Assembly: GCA_036389335.1 (NCBI GenBank)
Contig: DASVQC010000008.1
Span: forward strand, 61,331-125,330
DNA: 64,000 nt
Origin: JAIVGV01 sp036389335
Lineage (GTDB): Bacteria; Acidobacteriota; Blastocatellia; Pyrinomonadales; Pyrinomonadaceae
Direction: 5' to 3'
A model generated the notes under the pieces. That model was not told the DNA's origin and searched no databases. It was given only the letters and a program-made list of their open reading frames with translations. Below, piece after piece: positions 16,938 through 24,991 of the stretch. Made by a program: the position numbers and the translations under genes. Positions within the stretch are counted from its first letter, which is position 1. Each line of letters begins with the position of its first letter.

Positions 16938-18695
16938 TTACTCTTCACGCAAACTGACAGACACCCACCCGCGGACGCTGTTGACGAGCCACATGCGGGA
17001 ACTCCGCGCGAGGTCTGCGCGCGAGACGACGGACTCGCCGATCTCGCCGCGCTCTAGCAACTCCGCGCGCATCGTCCCGGCGAGCAGCCCGCTCGCGCGC
17101 GCGGGCGTCAGCCGCCGCCCTTCAATTTCGACGACGAGGTTGCCGTTCGTGAACTCCGTGATCTCCCCGCCCTCGTTCCAGAGCAGAACGTCGAAGGCCG
17201 CCGGGTGCCGCGCGCGGTGAGAGTCGTAAACTTCCCTCCGCGTGGTCTTGTGGTAGAGGAACCGATCCGCGCGCCGCACGGGGGCCGTCGCGAGCGCGAC
17301 GCGAAGCGGCCCGGTCGGCAGTTCGGCGAGCGCCGCGCTCTCGACGTGAATCTCGCCCTGCTCCGACGCGAGGAGACGAACGCGGCGCGCCTCGTCGGGG
17401 AAGGATGCCGCGTGTTCGTCCAGCGCGGCGCGCGCCGCTTCGGGCGAGACCCGGAAACCGAAGTAGCGCGCCGACTCGTCGAGGCGTCGCAGGTGTCTCG
17501 GCAGGAGCGCGTACGCGCCGCGTTCGAGGCGCAGCGTTTCGAGCAGCATGAACCGCGGGCTCCCTTCCGAGAGCAGCGCCGACTTCGAGAGCGCCTCTTC
17601 GTACTCCTCCGCGGCGGCTGAGTCCCAAGTGATGCCGCCGCCCACGCCGTACTCCGCCTCGCCCGTCTCGCGATCGATCAGCGCCGTGCGGATGGCGACG
17701 TTGAAGACCGCCTCGCCGCCGGGCGCGACGAATCCGACGCTCCCGCAGTAGACGTTGCGCGGCGACGCTTCGAGCGCGGCGATGAGCCGCGTCGTGCTCA
17801 CCTTCGGCGCGCCCGTCACGGAGCCGCACGGGAACGTCGCCGCGAAAACGTCTTCGAGCGAGACGCCCGCGCGCGTGCGCGCCTCGACCGTCGAGGTCAT
17901 CTGGAGGACGGTCGGGTAGCGTTCGACGACGCAGCGGTCGCGGACGCCGACGGAGCCGAACTCCGCGACGCGCCCCAGATCGTTCCTCATCAGATCGACG
18001 ATCATCAGGTTCTCCGCGCGGTTCTTCTCCGACGCCGCCAGCCCTTCGGCGAGCGCGTCGTCCTCTTCGAGCCAGCGCCCGCGCCGCGCCGTGCCCTTCA
18101 TCGGCTTCGCCGCGATCTCGACGCCGCGCCAGCGGAAGAAAAGCTCCGGCGAGGCCGAGACGATGCAAAAGCGCCCCAGTCTCAGGTAGGCGCAGTAGTC
18201 TGCGCGCTGGCTCGCGGCGAGCTGTCGGTAGAAGGCGAAGTCGTCGCCGGCGAAGCGCGCGCGGAGCATGAACGTGTAGTTGATCTGGTAGGTGTCGCCG
18301 CGCGCGATGGCCTCGCGGGCGAGGCGGAAGTTGCGCTCGTAAGTCTGCCGGTCGACTTCGGGCGACCACTCCGAGACCGCGTATTGGCCGGGCGGTTCGT
18401 GCTCGTCGCGGCGCTCCGGGTTGTCGAAGACGCCGAACCAGAGGGGCGGGATTTTCGCGCCCGCGCGAACGGCGAGCGCCGCGTCGAAGGCCGGCGCGGC
18501 TTCGTAGCCGACGTAGCCGGCGGCGTAATAGCCCGCCGCCGCCGCCGACTGAACTTCGCGCAGCGCCACCCGCACCTCCCCCGCGGATTCCGCGACGATC
18601 ACCCTCGCCGGATCGCGGAAGCCGATCCTTTTCCGCGCGCCGCCTTCGTCCGCGAAGTCGAAAACGAGGAGCGTCCCGTCGGGCGAACTGTTCAT
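16938..18695 (-). CDS. pabB: Aminodeoxychorismate synthase component I / aminodeoxychorismate lyase fusion
   Basis: A 585-residue bifunctional folate-pathway enzyme. Residues ~1-370 are the chorismate-binding PabB domain, with YQINYTFMLRARF, the KPMKGTARRG substrate-loop motif, ENLMIVDLMRNDLGR and FPCGSVTGAPKV. Residues ~385-585 are a PabC-type, fold-IV PLP lyase with the Schiff-base Lys in FLYHKTTRREVYD and ITEFTNGNLVVEIEG. Together they would make p-aminobenzoate from chorismate once a PabA glutaminase supplies ammonia; no pabA is nearby. Such PabB-PabC fusions are known in several phyla. The gene is monocistronic here. Confidence 0.92.
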   Translation of the reverse strand: MNSSPDGTLLVFDFADEGGARKRIGFRDPARVIVAESAGEVRVALREVQSAAAAGYYAAGYVGYEAAPAFDAALAVRAGAKIPPLWFGVFDNPERRDEHEPPGQYAVSEWSPEVDRQTYERNFRLAREAIARGDTYQINYTFMLRARFAGDDFAFYRQLAASQRADYCAYLRLGRFCIVSASPELFFRWRGVEIAAKPMKGTARRGRWLEEDDALAEGLAASEKNRAENLMIVDLMRNDLGRVAEFGSVGVRDRCVVERYPTVLQMTSTVEARTRAGVSLEDVFAATFPCGSVTGAPKVSTTRLIAALEASPRNVYCGSVGFVAPGGEAVFNVAIRTALIDRETGEAEYGVGGGITWDSAAAEEYEEALSKSALLSEGSPRFMLLETLRLERGAYALLPRHLRRLDESARYFGFRVSPEAARAALDEHAASFPDEARRVRLLASEQGEIHVESAALAELPTGPLRVALATAPVRRADRFLYHKTTRREVYDSHRARHPAAFDVLLWNEGGEITEFTNGNLVVEIEGRRLTPARASGLLAGTMRAELLERGEIGESVVSRADLARSSRMWLVNSVRGWVSVSLREE

Positions 18696-18800
18696 AAGTG
18701 AGTCCCTGCGCCGCGCGACGATTATACAGATGAAACCGCGAAGCCTTCGCCTTCGCTCAGAGTCCGGTCAGCGCGCGCGCTCCGGCGCGAGATGAACGGG

Positions 18801-18897
18801 ACTCACCACGGGGACGCAGAGCGCGCAGAGGGGGCGCGTAGGAAAACTAATTTCTTCTCTGCGTCAACTGCGCGATCCCTCCGCGTCTCCGCGGTGA
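18801..18897. repeat. Intergenic hairpin, CACGGGGACGCAGAG type
   Basis: Left arm about 18801-18838 (ACTCACCACGGGGACGCAGAG...), right arm about 18855-18897 (CTCTGCGTCAACTGCG...CTCCGCGGTGA). It lies in the 620-base gene-free stretch 18696-19315 between divergent pabBC and the TonB receptor. The rest of that stretch holds the element at 19001-19047, a promoter at 19040-19068 and a ~240-base leader. Confidence 0.65.
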
Positions 18898-19000
18898 ATC
18901 TCCCCCGCGGCGCACGCCGGATCGAGCGCCGCCGCCCGCTTATCGACCCCGATCCCCGGCACAGAGCGGATCGGCGGGGGTGTTTTTCGCGGCGCGCGGT

Positions 19001-19047
19001 TATCAGAAGTATTTATGGCGCAGATAAAAACTTTTAGTTTTGATTAT
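19001..19047. promoter_or_regulatory. Candidate LysR operator element, copy B
   Basis: It contains the palindrome TTTAT-N7-ATAAA (19012-19028), a LysR-type T-N11-A box, and is 36/47 identical without gaps to the LysR-kinase intergenic element at 6162-6208. It overlaps the -35 of the promoter at 19040, a position from which a LysR protein commonly activates. This ties the receptor gene to the regulator encoded 13 kb away; the binding itself is inferred. Confidence 0.65.
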
Positions 19048-19068
19048 TGTGACCGACTTCTTTAGAAT
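19040..19068 (+). promoter_or_regulatory. Sigma-70-like promoter of the TonB receptor at 19316
   Basis: TTGATT (19040-19045) and TAGAAT (19063-19068) are separated by exactly 17 bases, close to the sigma-70 consensus. It is in one of the few AT-rich patches of the region. The start of transcription would be near 19075, leaving a leader of about 240 nucleotides before the ATG. Confidence 0.65.
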
Positions 19069-19315
19069 GTGCCCGTTCAACGACGGCGACACGGTGAGAG
19101 ACCTTCACGGCGCCGCATCCGCAGAGACTCTTTCACAGGACAAGTTGTTTAAGACGCAGCCCTCGCCCAATGCGTGTGGGGTCAGCTACGCCTGCCGCGC
19201 GGCGCGCCCCGCCGACACGTTCGGAGCCGCGCCCGACGCACGTGCGCCCGCGCCGCCCCGGCCTTCGAGCACAACCCGCGAACAAGTTTCGTGATTCTTT
19301 GAGGAGCCCACTTCA

Positions 19316-22300
19316 ATGAACTTCAAAGCCCTGCTGCGCGCCGCCGTGTGCGCGACGTTGTTGTCCGGAAGCCTCGGCGCGTTCGCGCAAGGCACGACCT
19401 CGCGCGTCAACGGTGTCGTCACCGATCAGTCGGGCGCGGTCGTGCCCGACGTGACCGTGACGCTCACTCGGGAGGAGACCAAAGTCTCCTTCGTCACGCA
19501 GACGACCTCCTCGGGGCAGTACGTCTTCGACTCGGTGCAGGTCGGCGTCTACACGGTGACGGTCGAGAAGCAGGGGTTCAAGAAGCACGTCTCGACCGGC
19601 AACCAGGTGAACCTGAACCAGCCGGCGACGATCAACGTCTCGCTCGAACCGGGCGCGGTCGAGGAGACGGTGACGGTGACCGGGACGGCGGAGCAGGTGC
19701 AGACGAGCACCTCCGGCAACATCGGCAGCACCATCGAGCAGCGCACGCTCGAAGCCCTCCCCATCGTCGGCACGCGCGGCAGGAACCCGCTCTCGCTCCT
19801 GAACTTCCAGCCCGGCGTCGTCTTCGGGGGGAACGCGGGCGGGGCCGTCAACGTCAACGGCTCGCGCGACCGCGCCTTCAACTTCACGCTCGACGGCATA
19901 GACATCAACGAGTCCACCGCCGGGGGCTCGAACTTCACGCCCCTGCGGCCCAACCCCGACTCGGTGCAGGAAGTCCAGATCGTGACGAGCAACTTCACCG
20001 CCGAGCTGGGGCGCAGCAGCGGCGCGCAGGTCTCGCTCGTCACCAAGTCGGGGACGAACGAATTTCACGGCGACGCCTTCGAGTACTACCGCACGCCGCG
20101 CTTCGACGCGACGAGCTACCCGGTGACCATCGCCGGCACGAGCAAGGAGCAGTTCGTCCAGCACATCTACGGCGGGAGCCTCGGCGGCCCGCTCTTCGAC
20201 CCCGGCTTCGGCGAGGGCTCGAAGGCCCGCTGGCTGCGCGACCGCGCCTTCTTCTTCGCGAACCTACAGCTCCTGCGCGCCTACGACACGGGCTTCGTCA
20301 CGCGCACCGTCTACACGCCGCAGGCGCGCGCCGGCCTCTTCCGCTACTTCGTCGCCGACCCGACCTGCAACGCCACGACCGGCGCGGGCAACTGCTTCCG
20401 CGTCGGCAACTCGATCATCACGCAGAACAGCCCGCTCCTCGTCAACGCCGCGGGCCAGCTCAACTCCAACGTGCCGCTGTGCGGCGGCTCCGTGACGGTC
20501 AACTGCGTCGCGAGCAACAACTTCGGCGCGAACACGGCCTCCGTCGGCTTCGACCCGGCGCTCGTCGCGCTCATCAACGCCATGCCGTCGGCCAACAACT
20601 TCACCACCGGCGACGCCTTCAACACCGCGGGCTTCAGCTTCGCCTCGCCGCAGCACGAGAAGCAGTACGACTTCGTCACCAAGCTCGACTTCAAGCTGCG
20701 CGAAAACAGCCAGCTCTACGTCCGCTACGCGCAGGGCGCGCAGAACAGCTTCGGCGACTCGGCCAACGCCGGTCGCCCCATCTTCCCCGGCACGCCCAAC
20801 TTCGTCGACACCTTCCGCAGCCCGAAGAACCTCGCCGCCAACTGGCGCTGGTCGCCGACCACGCGCACCGTCAACGAGTTCATCTTCGGCGTCAGCAAGT
20901 TCGAGTTCTCGTTCCTGACGCCGCACCCCGATCCGTCGCTCCCGTTCGCCTTCCTCAACCCGGCGACGGCCAACACCAACTTCTCCTACAACGCGCGCGG
21001 CGTGCGCACCCTCCAGTACATCGACAACGTCACGCACGTGCGCGGCGCGCACACCCTGCGCGGCGGGTTCAACTTCCGCTTCAGCCGCCACACGGACGAC
21101 CGCTCGAACGTCGCGGGCGCGGCCATCGAGCCGACCGTCACCTTCAGCGGCACGGCGGGCGGCACCTCCGGGTTCGGCTTCCCGGCGGCGGGCACGAGCA
21201 CCGCCGCCGGCATCAACTCGACCGACCTGACCCGCCTCCAGAACACGGTGGCCGACTTCCTCGGGCGCGTCGGCTCGGCCTCGCTCGCCTTCGTCACCGA
21301 CCCGAACAACCCGGACGCCTTCGCGCCCCCCGGCACGCGCTGGATCAACCGTCACCACTACCCCGAGCTCGACTTCTACTTTCAGGACACGTGGCGCGCG
21401 CGCCCCAACCTCGTCTTCGACCTCGGGCTGCGCTGGGAGGCGAAGCTCAACCCGTCGGTCGAGGGCCGCCCCGTCCTCGTCCCGGACCAGCCGGTGAAGC
21501 TCGGGGCCGCGCCGTCGAACACGCTCAAGTGGGTCGAGGGCGATCTGTTCGACAACGACTACAGCAAGTTCCTCCCGTCGGTCGGCTTCGCGTGGGACCC
21601 GTTCCGCACGGGGAAGACCTCGATCCGCGGCAACTACCGCATCGCGTCCGACCGCATCGCGACCTTCCTCTTCGGCTCCTCGATCTTCCAGAGCACGCCC
21701 GGCAACACCACCTCGACGACCAACTCCACCTTCGGACAGGCCGGCGGGCTGCTGCGCAACATCGGCCCCGTCATCAGCGCGCTCGCGCCGACGCAGACGC
21801 CCGCGACGCTGCGCCAGCCGCCGCCCTTCAGCACCAACTCGACGAGCGTCATCGATCCCGACCTCCAGTTCCCGCAGGTTCACGAATGGTCGGTGAGCTT
21901 CCAGCGCGAGATCGCCAACAACGTGATCGAGATCAACTACATCGGCAAGCACGCCGTCCACCTGCTCGGCGGCTACAACGTGAATCAGGTGAACGTCTTC
22001 GCCTCCGTGCCGGGCGTCGCCGAGAAGAGCTTCCTCGAAGCCTTCAACAACATCCGCGCCAGCTCCAGCTACAACAGCCCGCTCGTCAACCTGATCATGT
22101 CGGGCAACGCCGCCAACAACGGCGGCACGGCCCGCTTCCGCGCGCTCAACTCGACGGCGCTCTCGCAGGGCAGCGCCGCCACGCTCGCCCTCGCCGTCTC
22201 GCAGCGCACCTGCCAATCCGCCGACGTGACCGCCGGCCTCTGCACGAGCGCCCAGCTCAACCGGAGGCTGCTCGACCTGACCGGCTTCCCGTTCCTCTTC

Positions 22301-23125
22301 CAGCCCTACCCGCAGTACACGGGCGGCCTCAACGTCTTCGACAGCAACGACTACTCGAACTACGCCGGGCTCCAGCTCATCTTCAAGCGACGGTTCTCGC
22401 AGGGGCTCAACTTCCAGACGGGCTACACCTACTCGATCTCGAAGGACAACCGCTCGTGGGATCCCTCGCTCTCGACCGTCTCGACCGGCTCCGTGCAGGC
22501 CGCTTCGAGCACGCCGTTCGATCTGCGGGATCGCAGTCTCAACTACGCGTGGTCGGACTTCGACCGCCGCCACGTCTTCCAGAGCACCTACCTCTACGAG
22601 CTGCCGTTCGGGAGGGGCCGCCACTTCGGCAAGGACGCGCACGGGATCGCCAATCACGTCATCGGCGGCTGGCAGACCTCCGGCACGGTCGTCTGGACGT
22701 CGGGGCGGCCCTTCACCGTCTACTCGGGGCTGAGCACGGTCAGCAACGTCGTGCAGTCGACCGCCGACTGCACCGGCTGCACGCGCGACATGGGCGAGCT
22801 GGTGCTGGAGGGCGGGAGGAACTTCTGGTTCAACGCCGACCAGCGCAAGCTCTTCTCGCAGCCCGCGCCGGGCTCGATCGGCAACACGGGCCGCAACTTC
22901 TTCCTCGCCCCGTCATACTTCCAGTGGGACGCGTCGCTCTCGAAGAAGTTCCGCCTCACCGAGCGCGTCAGCTTCGACCTGCGGGCCGACGTGAGCAACG
23001 TCCTGAACCACCCGTCGTTCGACAACCCGACGGCGCTCATCACATCGAGCATCTTCGGGCGCATCAACGACAGCGTCACCAACAACGCCCGCAGAATCCA
23101 GTTCGCCGGGAAGCTCTTCTTCTAG
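19316..23125 (+). CDS. TonB-dependent receptor, Oar-like
   Basis: A complete 1269-residue outer-membrane receptor. A signal peptide spans 1-25 (ending FAQG). Residues ~28-110 are a carboxypeptidase-regulatory Ig-like domain (VNGVVTDQSGAVVPDVTVTL). A plug-like region follows (about 120-260, with VTGTAEQVQT and FTLDGIDINES), then a very long barrel ending in LFF. GAGGAG lies just upstream of the ATG. Oar-type proteins are typical of Acidobacteria and import large or unusual nutrients or act in secretion. It is followed after 30 bp by a D-aminoacylase gene, and its promoter carries the LysR-type element shared with the sugar kinase. Uptake of muropeptides or D-amino-acid compounds is an inference. 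Confidence 0.93.
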   Translation: MNFKALLRAAVCATLLSGSLGAFAQGTTSRVNGVVTDQSGAVVPDVTVTLTREETKVSFVTQTTSSGQYVFDSVQVGVYTVTVEKQGFKKHVSTGNQVNLNQPATINVSLEPGAVEETVTVTGTAEQVQTSTSGNIGSTIEQRTLEALPIVGTRGRNPLSLLNFQPGVVFGGNAGGAVNVNGSRDRAFNFTLDGIDINESTAGGSNFTPLRPNPDSVQEVQIVTSNFTAELGRSSGAQVSLVTKSGTNEFHGDAFEYYRTPRFDATSYPVTIAGTSKEQFVQHIYGGSLGGPLFDPGFGEGSKARWLRDRAFFFANLQLLRAYDTGFVTRTVYTPQARAGLFRYFVADPTCNATTGAGNCFRVGNSIITQNSPLLVNAAGQLNSNVPLCGGSVTVNCVASNNFGANTASVGFDPALVALINAMPSANNFTTGDAFNTAGFSFASPQHEKQYDFVTKLDFKLRENSQLYVRYAQGAQNSFGDSANAGRPIFPGTPNFVDTFRSPKNLAANWRWSPTTRTVNEFIFGVSKFEFSFLTPHPDPSLPFAFLNPATANTNFSYNARGVRTLQYIDNVTHVRGAHTLRGGFNFRFSRHTDDRSNVAGAAIEPTVTFSGTAGGTSGFGFPAAGTSTAAGINSTDLTRLQNTVADFLGRVGSASLAFVTDPNNPDAFAPPGTRWINRHHYPELDFYFQDTWRARPNLVFDLGLRWEAKLNPSVEGRPVLVPDQPVKLGAAPSNTLKWVEGDLFDNDYSKFLPSVGFAWDPFRTGKTSIRGNYRIASDRIATFLFGSSIFQSTPGNTTSTTNSTFGQAGGLLRNIGPVISALAPTQTPATLRQPPPFSTNSTSVIDPDLQFPQVHEWSVSFQREIANNVIEINYIGKHAVHLLGGYNVNQVNVFASVPGVAEKSFLEAFNNIRASSSYNSPLVNLIMSGNAANNGGTARFRALNSTALSQGSAATLALAVSQRTCQSADVTAGLCTSAQLNRRLLDLTGFPFLFQPYPQYTGGLNVFDSNDYSNYAGLQLIFKRRFSQGLNFQTGYTYSISKDNRSWDPSLSTVSTGSVQAASSTPFDLRDRSLNYAWSDFDRRHVFQSTYLYELPFGRGRHFGKDAHGIANHVIGGWQTSGTVVWTSGRPFTVYSGLSTVSNVVQSTADCTGCTRDMGELVLEGGRNFWFNADQRKLFSQPAPGSIGNTGRNFFLAPSYFQWDASLSKKFRLTERVSFDLRADVSNVLNHPSFDNPTALITSSIFGRINDSVTNNARRIQFAGKLFF

Positions 23126-23155
23126 CCCGGCCACCGGCGGGAGGACGCCGACCGA

Positions 23156-24796
23156 GTGAGACGCACCTTCAGAGTCCGGGCCCTGCTCGCGGCCTTCGCG
23201 CTGGCGGCGGGCTGCGTCTTCGGCGGCCTCCCGCCGGCGCGGACGAGCCAGCCGCCCGCGCCCGCCTACGATCTCTTGATCACGAACGGGCGCGTCGTCG
23301 ACGGCACCGGCAACCCGTGGTTCCGCGCCGACGTCGGCGTCAAGGACGGGCGCATCGCGCGCGTCGGTCGCATCGACCCGGCGCGGGCCCGCGCCGTCAT
23401 CGACGCGCGCGGGCAGATCGTCGCGCCCGGCTTCATCGACGTGCACACGCACGTCGAGGGCATCTACAGCCAGCCCGCGGCGGACAACTTCGTGAGGATG
23501 GGCGTGACGACGCTCGTCACGGGCAACTGCGGGAATTCGGCGACGGACGTGGCGGAGTTCCTCGGTCGCGCGGAAAAGACCCCGCTCGCCGTCAACCTCG
23601 CCACGCTCGTCGCCCACGGCTCGGTCAGGCAGAAGGTCTTGGGGCTCGTCAACCGCGACCCGACGCCCGACGAGCTGCGCCGGATGGAGTCGGTCGTCGA
23701 GCAGGCGATGCGCGACGGCGCGGTGGGCCTGTCGACGGGGCTCATCTACGTCCCCGGCACCTACGCGAAGACCGAGGAGGTGGTCGCGCTCGCGAAAGTC
23801 GCCGCGCGCTACGGCGGCCTCTACGCCACGCACATGCGCGACGAGGGCGAGCACGTCGCCGACGCCATCCGCGAGAGCATCGAGATCGGCGAGCGCGCGG
23901 GGCTGCCCGTCGAGATTTCGCACTTCAAGATCAGCAGCAAGCGCCTGTGGGGCGAGAGCCGGATGACGCTCGGCCTCGTGCGCGAGGCGCGCGCGCGCGG
24001 CCTCGCCGTGACGGTCGATCAGTACGCCTACACGGCCAGCTCGACCTCGCTCGACTCGCGCCTGCCCTCGTGGCTCCTCGAAGGCGGGCGCGAGGAGGGG
24101 AGGAAGCGGCTCAATGATCCGGCGACGCGCGAGCGCGTGCACAGGGAGATGCGCGACGCCCTCAAACAGGGCTTGCAGAAGGACTACTCCTACGCCGTCG
24201 TCGCGCGCTACGCGCCCAACCCCGCCTTCGACGGCAAGTCCATCGCGCGGATCGCCCTCGAAGCGCGCGGGAAGCGGGACGTCGACAGCCAGATCGAGCA
24301 GATGCTTGAGATGTACGCGGCGGGCGGGGCGGGCATGATCTACCACAGCATGGACGAGCGCGACGTGCAGACGATCATGCGCGAGCCCTTCACGATGATC
24401 GCCTCCGACTCCGGCGTGCTCCGCGTGGGCGACGGCGCGCCGCACCCGCGCGGCTACGGCAACAACGCGCGCGTGCTCGGTCGCTACGTGAGGGAGCTGA
24501 AGATCGTCACGCTCGAAGACGCCGTCAGGAAGATGACCTCGCTCCCGGCGCAGACCTTCCGGCTGACGGATCGGGGCCTGCTGCGCGAGGGCTACGCCGC
24601 CGACGTGGTCGTCTTCGACGAGGGGCGGGTGGCCGATCTCGCCACCTTCGAGCAGCCGCACCAGTACCCCGCCGGCATAAGCCACGTCCTCGTCAACGGC
24701 GCGGAGGTCTTCGCCGACTCTCTGATGACCGGGGCGCGGCCCGGTCGCGCGCTGCGCGGGGCGGGCGCTGCCGGCGTCGCGGCGGGCGGAAACTGA
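23156..24796 (+). CDS. D-aminoacylase / N-acyl-D-amino-acid deacylase family protein
   Basis: A 546-residue amidohydrolase, probably exported (signal-like residues 1-30; GCVFGG at 20 could be a lipobox). It would hydrolyse N-acyl-D-amino acids to the free D-amino acid. Metal-site motifs are present: H97-x-H99 in DVHTHVEG, the family-specific GNCGNS, SHFKISSK, and Asp418 in ASDSG. The start is a GTG at 23156, preceded by GGGAGGACGCC. It lies 30 bp after the receptor stop, so the two are probably co-transcribed. Dipeptidase or dihydropyrimidinase-like activity is possible within the fold, but GNCG favours the D-aminoacylase branch. Confidence 0.88.
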   Translation: MRRTFRVRALLAAFALAAGCVFGGLPPARTSQPPAPAYDLLITNGRVVDGTGNPWFRADVGVKDGRIARVGRIDPARARAVIDARGQIVAPGFIDVHTHVEGIYSQPAADNFVRMGVTTLVTGNCGNSATDVAEFLGRAEKTPLAVNLATLVAHGSVRQKVLGLVNRDPTPDELRRMESVVEQAMRDGAVGLSTGLIYVPGTYAKTEEVVALAKVAARYGGLYATHMRDEGEHVADAIRESIEIGERAGLPVEISHFKISSKRLWGESRMTLGLVREARARGLAVTVDQYAYTASSTSLDSRLPSWLLEGGREEGRKRLNDPATRERVHREMRDALKQGLQKDYSYAVVARYAPNPAFDGKSIARIALEARGKRDVDSQIEQMLEMYAAGGAGMIYHSMDERDVQTIMREPFTMIASDSGVLRVGDGAPHPRGYGNNARVLGRYVRELKIVTLEDAVRKMTSLPAQTFRLTDRGLLREGYAADVVVFDEGRVADLATFEQPHQYPAGISHVLVNGAEVFADSLMTGARPGRALRGAGAAGVAAGGN

Positions 24797-24805
24797 GGGG
24801 CTTGC

Positions 24806-24834
24806 TTGCCACGCGCGCGCGCGCGGTGTATAAA
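24806..24834 (+). promoter_or_regulatory. Sigma-70-like promoter of the second TonB receptor
   Basis: TTGCCA (24806-24811), a 17-base spacer and TATAAA (24829-24834). It begins nine bases after the D-aminoacylase stop. This suggests the receptor at 24992 has its own promoter and a leader of about 150 nucleotides. Confidence 0.6.
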
Positions 24835-24991
24835 CTCCGGCAACGTTCATTCGGAAGCCCTTTCCGGCAACGAAGTCAAACGCCATTCGCCATCGTTCAC
24901 AGTCCGGGTTCAACGTCGGGTTCCGCCGCGCGTCGCTCGCGACGCCCCGGCGCGATGCGAGAAACTTCTGAGAGAAAAAGGAATGCACCCC

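Noticed and set aside
19348..24117. A 1589-codon open frame on the plus strand
   Set aside because: It is the shifted frame of the TonB receptor and D-aminoacylase, with a Pro/Arg/Ala/Gln-rich composition and no recognisable motifs.
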